Below are positions 5,391-12,401 of a DNA stretch of 12,401 nucleotides, in pieces. The stretch spans positions 1 through 12,401 of the forward strand of contig CAMJLI010000043.1 of the NCBI GenBank assembly GCA_946406585.1, read 5' to 3'. The first letter of the stretch is position 1; the number at the start of each line of letters is the position of its first letter. The translations under genes were made by a program, and so were the position numbers. The stretch comes from an uncultured Prevotellaceae bacterium. Its GTDB lineage: Bacteria; Bacteroidota; Bacteroidia; Bacteroidales; Bacteroidaceae. Below the pieces are notes generated by a model. That model was not told the origin of the DNA. It saw only the letters and a program-made list of their open reading frames with translations, and made no database searches.

Positions 5391-8132
5391 ATGCAAAAAC
5401 TTTTTGTTCTAAGTGCAGCATTTCTGTTCTTCTCACTTGTGTCAAGAGCAGAAGAAGGGAAGGTTCTATCTTCTGAAGCACCAACAGACTCTCAATATGT
5501 ATGGAACAAGAATCTCGACGAAATCGTTGTCACTGGTCAGGGCGGAGCTGTTTCCAAGCGCCGTCTTTCTTCCAACATCACGAAACTATCAGCCGCAGAA
5601 CTGGAAAAGTTGCCGACGGGCCGCATTGACCAGATGCTGCAGAATGCACTGCCAAACGTGCAGATAACACTTACCAACGGACAGCCCGGCACCACATCGA
5701 TGATAAAGTCGAGAGGTTTGTCGTCTGCTTTCACCAATTCCACGCCTGTGATATATGTTGACGGCGTGCGAGTGGACAACATGAACACTGGTTCGTCGCT
5801 TTTCAACGTGATGAACAATGCATACGGAAACATCAACGGACAGACAGCAGCATCGAGTGCCATAGGAGACATACCTATGGAGAACATCGACCATATAGAA
5901 TATGTGCCTGGCGGAGCCGCCACAACTCTATATGGCTCGGATGCTGCCAACGGCGTGTTGCAAATCTTCACCAAGAAACATGGCACGGGAAGATTCAACG
6001 CCTCGGCAACAGCACAGATAGGATGGGACGTTGCCAACTCACAATTTTACCATTTCGACCGGACGAAAGACCTTCTACACCAAACGGGATTCCAACAAAA
6101 ATATGGATTGTCGTTCTCAGGAGGCACAGAGCGCATGGGGTATTCTCTGGGCGCCAGCATGAGCCAAAATTCAGGGACAATCATACACAACGGCAACGAA
6201 CAGAAGAAGTACGACCTGCGTTTCGGCACGTCCATCCGCATGAACTCGATGCTGAAATACACCAACTCCTTCGGTTTCGTGTCTGAAGAATACAAGCGCA
6301 ACCGCAATGGCAACCAAGGATACTATACTGGACTGTGGTTCGCAGAGGGAAGCGCTGCCGCAAACTTCACATACCAGGCACAAGACGGCACACAGAAAAA
6401 CTTCTCCGCCGACATCGATGCTGCCAGTCCATACGAATATGCCATGATGAAAGCATTCGTGTCACAAGCTGAAGCACTGCAAGACCACAAGGAAGAAGTG
6501 AAGCGTTTCCAAACATCGCAACAACTGGAATTCACTCCCATGAAGAACCTCACGTTCCAAGCCACTCTCGGCGTGGACTACCGCTATAACACCGACAAGC
6601 TGGTGGAGACAAACAAATACCTCATACACACGCAGATGAAACCTGCCGGCACCTCAGATGCAGGCAGTGTGGCAAACTACGACCGCAACTATTTTGGGGT
6701 TACCGGCGAACTCAACGGACAGTGGAAATACTACCATGATGACCTTTTCAGCAACATCATCACTGGAGGATTCCAATACTTCAGCACCCACGACCACCAA
6801 AGCCTTTATAAAGGGCAAAACGTGCGCGACGGAGCACGAATCATGACCGGGGCTGGCACGATATATGCCGATGAATGGTTGAGCTACCTGCACAGCTATG
6901 GTGGATACCTGCAAGACAACTTCGGATGGAGAAACCGTTATTACCTCGACCTCGGCCTGCGCCTGGACTACAACACTGCCTTCGGCGACAAGGTGGGATT
7001 GCAAGCTTATCCAAAGGTGGGTCTATCGTACATCATCTCTGACGAACCATGGATGAGGCAGATGGTCATCGACGGATGGGTGAACTCTCTCAAGCTGATG
7101 GCAAATTATGGAGTGGCGGGCAGTTACCCACCCGCCTTCGAGTATCAGCGCACCATAGAAGTCAGCTCTTATCTCGACAAGCAAGCCAACACCTTTGGAA
7201 AGAATGGAAACCCAGACCTCGGACCGGAGAAAAAGCACTCTTTCGAGGTGGGTGTGCAGGGTGTTTTCTTCCACAACATACTCAACTTCGGACTGACATT
7301 CTATAACGCCGTCACACGCGACGCTCTTTTCAGCGTGCCTACACTTCCTTCGTCAGGACAGTCAAGCTCATACCTTGCCAATATCGGCAAGATACGCAAC
7401 AGCGGCATAGAGATGTATCTTGGAGCCAACATCATCGACAACGAGGAATGGGGCCTGAGCATGAGAACATCATTCAACACCAACAGGAACAAAGTGCTCT
7501 CAACTGGCGGGGTTGTGCCTTTCGCCATCGGCGGCTTCTCATCCCGCACCATCACCACTGTGGTGGAAGAGGGCAAGTCGGTGGGATTCCTCAGAGGAAC
7601 AGCCACAACACTGAATGCCGACAACACCGTGAAAGAGACATTATACAACCAAGACCTGGGAAGAACCATTCCTACTGTATATGGCAACTTCTCTCTTTCT
7701 GCACGGTGGCGCAAACTGAACCTTACACTGACAGGCGACTATCAGGCAGGGGCATACGTACACTCTTTCGACCGACAGTTCCGCTTCGCCAAAGGCATCA
7801 AGGACAGCGCCATACCTGAGGCTGCACTGCAAGGGACAACACAAGCCAAGACATGGCTTAACTTCACCAACTTCTTCGTGGAGAAGGCTGACTTCGTGAA
7901 AATACGCGACATTGGCGTGGACTACACTTTCTATTTCCCTAATCATGTCATTCACCAACTTAACTTGGCGTTCAATGTCTACAACCCTCTATCATGGGCA
8001 AAAAGCAGCGTAGACCCGGAGGCCGTGCTTAGTGGGGCTCGCTCACAAGGTGCAGTGGCAACAGGCGGACTAAGTTACAGCAGTTACAGCCTGCCACGAC
8101 AATATGTGATGACTGCAAAAGTGAATTTTTAA
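5391..8132 (+). CDS. SusC/RagA-like TonB-dependent outer-membrane transporter
   Basis: This 913-residue protein is a predicted TonB-driven importer in the outer membrane. A Sec signal peptide (about 1-20, cleavage after S-R-A) leads to a short linker and a TonB box D-E-I-V-V-T-G (43-49). The plug domain (about 55-195) has the SusC-type signatures K-S-R-G-L-S-S, P-V-I-Y-V-D-G-V and L-Y-G-S-D-A-A-N-G-V (around 180-189). The barrel fills the remainder and ends in a terminal Phe (V-N-F), the usual outer-membrane insertion signal. Unlike most SusC proteins it has no carboxypeptidase-regulatory-like N-terminal domain: only about 20 residues separate the signal peptide from the TonB box. A SusD-like gene starts 29 bases after its stop, so the two almost surely form a transporter pair. 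No ECF sigma/anti-sigma pair is adjacent. An AAAAGG tract touches the ATG. The ligand cannot be read from the sequence. Confidence 0.92.
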   Translation: MQKLFVLSAAFLFFSLVSRAEEGKVLSSEAPTDSQYVWNKNLDEIVVTGQGGAVSKRRLSSNITKLSAAELEKLPTGRIDQMLQNALPNVQITLTNGQPGTTSMIKSRGLSSAFTNSTPVIYVDGVRVDNMNTGSSLFNVMNNAYGNINGQTAASSAIGDIPMENIDHIEYVPGGAATTLYGSDAANGVLQIFTKKHGTGRFNASATAQIGWDVANSQFYHFDRTKDLLHQTGFQQKYGLSFSGGTERMGYSLGASMSQNSGTIIHNGNEQKKYDLRFGTSIRMNSMLKYTNSFGFVSEEYKRNRNGNQGYYTGLWFAEGSAAANFTYQAQDGTQKNFSADIDAASPYEYAMMKAFVSQAEALQDHKEEVKRFQTSQQLEFTPMKNLTFQATLGVDYRYNTDKLVETNKYLIHTQMKPAGTSDAGSVANYDRNYFGVTGELNGQWKYYHDDLFSNIITGGFQYFSTHDHQSLYKGQNVRDGARIMTGAGTIYADEWLSYLHSYGGYLQDNFGWRNRYYLDLGLRLDYNTAFGDKVGLQAYPKVGLSYIISDEPWMRQMVIDGWVNSLKLMANYGVAGSYPPAFEYQRTIEVSSYLDKQANTFGKNGNPDLGPEKKHSFEVGVQGVFFHNILNFGLTFYNAVTRDALFSVPTLPSSGQSSSYLANIGKIRNSGIEMYLGANIIDNEEWGLSMRTSFNTNRNKVLSTGGVVPFAIGGFSSRTITTVVEEGKSVGFLRGTATTLNADNTVKETLYNQDLGRTIPTVYGNFSLSARWRKLNLTLTGDYQAGAYVHSFDRQFRFAKGIKDSAIPEAALQGTTQAKTWLNFTNFFVEKADFVKIRDIGVDYTFYFPNHVIHQLNLAFNVYNPLSWAKSSVDPEAVLSGARSQGAVATGGLSYSSYSLPRQYVMTAKVNF

Positions 8133-8161
8133 ACATCTGTTCACCCTTTATTTTGAAAAAG

Positions 8162-9583
8162 ATGAAAACGAGATACATCACCATGATGATGGCTGCAACA
8201 CTCCTTGGCAGTTGCGACCTGGTGACACCCGACGAAATAATAAACCCAAATGTCGACGAATCGACATTCCTCAATTCCGACAACCCAATGGAAACATGGG
8301 TGAACGGAACTGAAAAGGAGTTCGCACTCAACATATCGGACTTCGTGGAATTGATGGAGATCCTTTCCGACAATTACTTCAACAATTACACCCGCTCGAG
8401 CAAGGTGTTCGACATTCCACAACTGCTTTACACCGATGCCGATGTGACCAACCTGCAACGACATGTGGGAACACTACGTGAAATGGCTGACTACGGACTG
8501 ACAAAGGTGGCTTCTGCCGACCGCAACACCACTGATGCCGACAGGTTCCATCTGCTTTACGTCAAGGCTTACTCTTTCCTCCTTGCAGGAGACTTCTTCA
8601 GGGCTTTGCCAACGACAAATGGTGGGGACGCCGTGGAATGGAACGAACAATTGAAAAAGGCAATGGAAGTGCTCGACGAGGCCATCAAACTGGCAAAGAC
8701 AGACGAAGAGCGTGCTTTCATCCACACCTTGCATGCACGTGCTGCATACAGAATTGGCGACAGGGAACAAGCCACAAGTCATGCGAAACAGGCCCTGTCT
8801 TGTTCCAACAATTTCTATAAGCAGGTGCTGTTCGACAGCAAGAACAATGTTTTGAACAGAGCACAAGAGGCTATCTGGTCGGACTGGTTCCAACCGCTGC
8901 CACGACTTGACTTCCTCGATCCAAAATACTTCCAGATGAGCAGCACCGACCAATGCCCCATTACCATTGCAAAGGCTGAAGAAAACTATCTCATTCTTGC
9001 CGAGGCCGCTTTGGCAGCCAACAACCTGGCAGAGGCAAAAGGACACTTGTCAGCTCTCTTGAAACTGGTGAAGTCAAGACCAATACAGACTGACATCAAC
9101 GACCAACTGGAAGGACGTTACAATGGTGGTTTGAAATCATTCCCCAACGACCCTTCATATCGCGTACAGGCATCGCCATCCGACTCCCTACGCTCAAATC
9201 TTATCATCGACCGCCGCCCACCATTCCTGATATCCATACCTTATATCTCAGGGACATCGGTGACACAAGAGATGATTGACGGGCTAGAGACCCACGATGA
9301 CGCTCTCGAACTGACATATCTCATGCGACAGGAAATATTCTTCGCCGAAGGACGGAGGCCTGCCGACTTGGGCATACGCCTGCCTCTATGCGAAGTGGAG
9401 GCGGCAAAGGCCGGCAATGGGGAAAAATATACGGAAGCATGGATTCCTTCTTTCGTGCCACTGAATTATGGACTCGATGATTTCAAAGTGGATGACGAGG
9501 CAAAGACAGTGACGATAACATACAACATGAACCATATCATAGTGCAAAACGCAAAGTCGTCTGATGTGGCTCCTTTCGAGTAA
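8162..9583 (+). CDS. SusD/RagB-like surface lipoprotein (nutrient-binding partner of the SusC-like transporter)
   Basis: This 473-residue lipoprotein should form the lid of the SusC-like channel and bind substrate at the cell surface. A short signal peptide ends in the lipobox L-G-S-C18, so Cys18 would be lipidated. Helical, TPR-like repeats follow, including an F-H-L-L-Y-V-K-A-Y-S-F-L-L segment. A later A-E-E-N-Y-L-I-L-A-E-A-A stretch (from about 272) matches the conserved 'EAYLIRAEA' region of SusD C-terminal domains. It is somewhat shorter than typical SusD proteins (often 500 or more residues). An in-frame TTG at 8153 would add three residues (read as M-K-K); the ATG at 8162 is preferred because it gives a normal lipoprotein signal. 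It lies 29 bases after the SusC-like gene and 42 bases before the phosphodiesterase gene, supporting one operon. Confidence 0.88.
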   Translation: MKTRYITMMMAATLLGSCDLVTPDEIINPNVDESTFLNSDNPMETWVNGTEKEFALNISDFVELMEILSDNYFNNYTRSSKVFDIPQLLYTDADVTNLQRHVGTLREMADYGLTKVASADRNTTDADRFHLLYVKAYSFLLAGDFFRALPTTNGGDAVEWNEQLKKAMEVLDEAIKLAKTDEERAFIHTLHARAAYRIGDREQATSHAKQALSCSNNFYKQVLFDSKNNVLNRAQEAIWSDWFQPLPRLDFLDPKYFQMSSTDQCPITIAKAEENYLILAEAALAANNLAEAKGHLSALLKLVKSRPIQTDINDQLEGRYNGGLKSFPNDPSYRVQASPSDSLRSNLIIDRRPPFLISIPYISGTSVTQEMIDGLETHDDALELTYLMRQEIFFAEGRRPADLGIRLPLCEVEAAKAGNGEKYTEAWIPSFVPLNYGLDDFKVDDEAKTVTITYNMNHIIVQNAKSSDVAPFE

Positions 9584-9625
9584 TCAACCCAACGATACAC
9601 TATAAAACCATAAATCATCAAAAAA

Positions 9626-10945
9626 ATGAAGGCTGCATCTGCCATTCATAGATGGGCGGCACTTGCGATGCTGGCAATGTTCGCAAACATCGCGTCACAC
9701 GCACAAACAATTGACACACCTAAATACGTGATGCTCATCACCATCGACGGACTGCGAGCAGAGATGATAGACGACCCGCAGATGCCGGCTCCATTCCTGA
9801 AGATGATGAGCCGCGAAGGATTGCGCATCAAACGCGTGGTGGGCATTCCTCCCGCAGCCACCTATCCCTCGCACACCACATTGGTGACAGGAGAGGTGCC
9901 TGCTCGACACAGGGTGTTCTACAACCGCCCTTTCCTCTGGAACAAAGACACGGCACGCATCAGCTATTGGTATGCCGACAGCATTGCCGTACCTACCATC
10001 TGGCAACATGTTCACGAAGCTGGATACAAGACGGCATCGCTTTTCTGGCCTGTATCCACCGGCAGCCCATACATCGACTACAACGTGCCCGAATTCTGGT
10101 CGCTTGACTATAGCTGCGACCAAATGGAATACATCAAGCCTTTCTGCACGCCGGCAGGCATTCTCGACGAACTGGAACGCAATGCATGTGGGAAACTCGA
10201 CACCATCACATACCAAGCCGGGTCGCTGCAACGCGATGGAAGGACGGCAGCCATGGCTAACTACTTGATGAACAATTACCAACCACGACTGACTACCATC
10301 CATCTCATCACAACCGACTACAGCCAACATGCACTTGGCACCCAGAGCCAACAACTACTTCAAGACATGGCAAGTGCCGACCATGCCGTGGGTTCCATAC
10401 TCGAAAACCTGCGACTGACACACCGTCTCGACAGTACGGTGATCATCGTAACAGGCGACCATGGATTCTGCGACTACGACAAGACGCTTAGCCCCAACGT
10501 GTGGCTTGCAAGAGCAGGATTGCTCAGCGAAAAACCTGGAGGGGAATGGAAGGCTTGTTTTTATGGAGGGGGAAACACCAGCTTCCTTTACCTCAAAAAA
10601 AACAACGACAAGAAAACCCTGCGACGCATCCGAAAACTGCTCGACAGCCTGCCAGAGGAAGAACGCTGCCTTTTCCGCATCGTGGAAAAGGAGGAACTGA
10701 CAACGAAAGGTGCCGACCCCGCCGCCATCTTGGCTTTGGAACCTAATGTGGGTGTTGCCGTGACCAACAACCGCACAGGAAAGGTGATAGATCATCGAAA
10801 AGGTGGGACACATGGTTTCATAAGCGGACAAGACGCCACCACCCTCATAGCTTATGGGGTGGGCATTCAGCCAAGCAAGCAAGACTCCATCAGGCAGACT
10901 GCCATAGCCCCCTGGATCCTGAAAATGCTAGGAATAGAGAAATAA
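9626..10945 (+). CDS. Secreted alkaline-phosphatase-superfamily hydrolase, nucleotide pyrophosphatase/phosphodiesterase (NPP) type
   Basis: This 439-residue enzyme has a Sec signal peptide (cleavage about after S-H-A, residue 26) and should act in the periplasm or at the cell surface. The full two-metal active site of the NPP branch is visible: D41 in I-D-G, nucleophile T79 in A-A-T-Y-P-S-H, N100 in F-Y-N (21 residues after the Thr, the spacing of the phosphate-contacting Asn in Xanthomonas NPP), D231-x3-H235, D278-H279 in G-D-H-G-F, and H396 in G-T-H-G-F. Such enzymes hydrolyse phosphodiester or pyrophosphate bonds, for example in nucleotides or nucleotide sugars; some relatives prefer other esters, so the substrate is open. 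It is the last gene of the SusC/SusD-like cluster and probably processes the imported or captured molecule. The start ATG follows an A-rich tract. The stop codon overlaps the first unit of the 9-base repeat array. Confidence 0.9.
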   Translation: MKAASAIHRWAALAMLAMFANIASHAQTIDTPKYVMLITIDGLRAEMIDDPQMPAPFLKMMSREGLRIKRVVGIPPAATYPSHTTLVTGEVPARHRVFYNRPFLWNKDTARISYWYADSIAVPTIWQHVHEAGYKTASLFWPVSTGSPYIDYNVPEFWSLDYSCDQMEYIKPFCTPAGILDELERNACGKLDTITYQAGSLQRDGRTAAMANYLMNNYQPRLTTIHLITTDYSQHALGTQSQQLLQDMASADHAVGSILENLRLTHRLDSTVIIVTGDHGFCDYDKTLSPNVWLARAGLLSEKPGGEWKACFYGGGNTSFLYLKKNNDKKTLRRIRKLLDSLPEEERCLFRIVEKEELTTKGADPAAILALEPNVGVAVTNNRTGKVIDHRKGGTHGFISGQDATTLIAYGVGIQPSKQDSIRQTAIAPWILKMLGIEK

Positions 10946-10997
10946 AGACCTTAAAGACCCTAAAGACCCTAAAGACCCTAAGGACCTTAAAGACCTT
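10944..10997. repeat. 9-base tandem repeat, consensus AAAGACCYT, six units
   Basis: Six contiguous 9-base units run from the last two bases of the phosphodiesterase stop codon to 10997, then AAAAA joins the sufB promoter block. The units are AAAGACCTT, three identical AAAGACCCT, AAGGACCTT and AAAGACCTT. No strong hairpin forms, although AAGGACCTT is itself a small inverted repeat. It belongs to the same unit family as the terminator at 2481-2530, so it may be a relic or relative of such a terminator. The array lies between a clear stop codon and a clear promoter, so it is non-coding. Confidence 0.92.
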
Positions 10998-11001
10998 AAA
11001 A

Positions 11002-11054
11002 AGCAAAAACTTCGTGTTTTGTTTTGCATTCCGCTCGACATGCACTACCTTTGC
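11002..11054 (+). promoter_or_regulatory. sufB promoter, near-copy of the metG promoter module
   Basis: The -33 box TTTG (11023-11026) and -7 box TACCTTTG (11046-11053) are 19 bases apart, a full match to the Bacteroidetes consensus. The 53-base block differs from the metG block (331-383) at only four positions. As there, a GCAAAAAC-TTC-GTGTTTTG hairpin lies just upstream of the -33 box. Transcription should start near 11057-11060, giving a leader of about 20 bases. The leader begins with an inverted repeat CGCAA-A-TTGCG (11058-11068), which might bind a regulator. Confidence 0.87.
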
Positions 11055-11079
11055 TTGCGCAAATTGCGTAATTACAACG

Positions 11080-12401
11080 ATGGAAGACAAAGAAAAGAAC
11101 AAAAAAATACACGAAAAGATAGAAAACGAGGCAACAGCGCACGATGACAACGAACTCGTGCGCCGCATTGCTGAACAAAAATACGAATTCGGATTCACCA
11201 CCAACATACACACGGAAATCATAGAAAAAGGTCTGAACGAAGACGTGGTGAGACTTATCTCCCAAAAGAAGGGAGAACCCGAATGGCTGCTACAGTTCAG
11301 ACTGCAAGCCTTCAGATATTGGACAACTCTCAAGGAGCCACGATGGGGCCATGTGCATGTGCCTGAAGTGGACTACCAATCCATTTCCTACTATGCCGAC
11401 CCATTGGCCAAGAAACCACAAAACAAAGAGATAGACCCCGAACTGGAAAAGACATTCGACAAACTGGGCATCCCTTTGGAAGAACGTCTCGCCCTAAGCG
11501 GGACTGCAGTGGACGCCATCATGGACTCCGTGTCGGTGAAGACCACTTTCAAGGAAAAACTGGCCGAAAAAGGCATTATTTTTTGTTCCATAGGCGATGC
11601 CGTGAAACAACATCCCGACTTGGTGAAGCAATACCTTGGTACGGTGGTGCCCTACCGTGACAATTTTTATGCGGCTCTAAACAGCGCTGTGTTCAGCGAC
11701 GGGTCGTTCGTATACATCCCGAAAGGGGTGAGATGCCCCATGGAACTGAGCAGCTACTTCCGAATCAACGCCCGCAACACAGGACAATTTGAAAGAACAC
11801 TCATCATCGCCGACGATGATGCCTACGTGAGCTATCTGGAAGGCTGCACAGCACCCATGAGAGACGAGAACCAACTGCACGCAGCCATCGTGGAAATAAT
11901 AGTCAACAACCATGCAGAAGTGAAATACTCCACCGTGCAGAACTGGTATCCTGGCGATGAAAAAGGACGTGGCGGCGTGCTCAACCTTGTGACCAAGAGA
12001 GGTGACCTCAGGGGAGAAGGCAGCAAACTGTCGTGGACGCAAGTGGAAACAGGTAGCGCCATAACATGGAAATACCCTTCATGCATCCTTAGGGGCGACA
12101 ACTCTCAAGCTGAGTTCTACAGTGTAGCCGTCACAAATAATTACCAAGAGGCTGACACTGGGACAAAAATGATACATATGGGGAAAAACACGAAGTCCAC
12201 AATCATCTCAAAAGGTATTTCTGCAGGACACTCACAGAACTCATACCGGGGACTTGTCAGAGCCACATCAAACGCCGACAACGCCCGCAACTACTCCAGT
12301 TGCGACTCGCTGCTCCTGGGCAGCGAATGTGGGGCACACACCTTCCCCTACATGGACATACACAACGACACGGCAATAGTGGAGCACGAGGCCACCACAT
12401 C
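11080..12401 (+). CDS. sufB: Fe-S cluster assembly scaffold protein SufB (truncated by the window edge)
   Basis: SufB is the scaffold subunit of the cytoplasmic SufBCD complex, on which Fe-S clusters are built using sulfur from SufS/SufE-type donors. About 440 residues are present with no stop, so some 40-50 C-terminal residues lie beyond the edge. Diagnostic stretches are [22 protein letters not shown] (C256, equivalent to the E. coli SufB Cys254 region), Q-N-W-Y-P-G-D and N-Y-S-S-C-D-S-L (C408, equivalent to the essential Cys405). E-H-E-A-T-T near the edge includes H436 and E437, equivalent to the cluster-site His/Glu. The N-terminus is short, charged and Lys-rich. The ATG is chosen because it lies about 20 bases downstream of the predicted transcription start and the protein then aligns in length with the family. 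sufC and sufD would be expected just to the right, which cannot be seen here. Confidence 0.96.
   Translation, partial: MEDKEKNKKIHEKIENEATAHDDNELVRRIAEQKYEFGFTTNIHTEIIEKGLNEDVVRLISQKKGEPEWLLQFRLQAFRYWTTLKEPRWGHVHVPEVDYQSISYYADPLAKKPQNKEIDPELEKTFDKLGIPLEERLALSGTAVDAIMDSVSVKTTFKEKLAEKGIIFCSIGDAVKQHPDLVKQYLGTVVPYRDNFYAALNSAVFSDGSFVYIPKGVRCPMELSSYFRINARNTGQFERTLIIADDDAYVSYLEGCTAPMRDENQLHAAIVEIIVNNHAEVKYSTVQNWYPGDEKGRGGVLNLVTKRGDLRGEGSKLSWTQVETGSAITWKYPSCILRGDNSQAEFYSVAVTNNYQEADTGTKMIHMGKNTKSTIISKGISAGHSQNSYRGLVRATSNADNARNYSSCDSLLLGSECGAHTFPYMDIHNDTAIVEHEATT

Noticed and set aside
8153..8161. TTG as the start of the SusD-like gene
   Set aside because: An ATG three codons later gives a normal lipoprotein signal peptide, and ATG is by far the commoner start.
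10944..11079. 147-residue minus-strand frame reading Lys/Arg-Val-Phe repeats through the array
   Set aside because: It is a by-product of the 9-base repeat and the promoter module and runs antisense into sufB.

Overview
The window reads as chromosomal DNA from a Bacteroidetes (Bacteroidota), most likely Prevotella or a close relative. The evidence is a SusC/SusD-like outer-membrane pair, a TonB-dependent beta-barrel protein with a carboxypeptidase-regulatory-like N-terminal domain, a MetG with the K-I-S-T-S signature and a C-terminal tRNA-binding domain, and two promoters with the Bacteroidetes architecture TTTG-N19-TAnnTTTG. Ribosome binding sites are A-rich rather than classical Shine-Dalgarno. 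The genus is an inference.

Layout. Positions 1-399 hold no confident gene: a 9-base tandem repeat (43-159), a hairpin-rich stretch (180-330) and the metG promoter (352-382). metG (400-2463, +) is methionyl-tRNA synthetase. It converges on an outer-membrane beta-barrel receptor gene (2531-5050, -), and one long bidirectional terminator (2481-2530) fills the gap. A 340-base divergent intergenic region (5051-5390) precedes a three-gene, same-strand cluster: a SusC-like TonB-dependent transporter (5391-8132), a SusD-like lipoprotein (8162-9583) and a secreted nucleotide pyrophosphatase/phosphodiesterase-type hydrolase (9626-10945). A second 9-base tandem repeat starts on the stop codon of that last gene. 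It abuts a near-copy of the metG promoter, which drives sufB (11080 to beyond the right edge), an Fe-S cluster scaffold gene.

How the parts work together. The SusC/SusD/phosphodiesterase cluster looks like a small nutrient-acquisition locus: a surface lipoprotein captures a substrate, the TonB-dependent channel imports it, and the phospho-ester hydrolase cleaves it outside the cytoplasm. No glycoside hydrolase is visible here, so the substrate may carry a phosphodiester or pyrophosphate; this is inference. metG and sufB are housekeeping genes with no functional link, yet their promoters share 49 of 53 bases, well beyond the core consensus. That suggests a dispersed promoter module.

The most unusual material is non-coding: two families of 9-base tandem units (TCYGAKTAY-like and AAAGRCCTT-like). 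Units of the second family also build the metG/receptor terminator, and the conserved promoter carries a hairpin just upstream of its -33 box.
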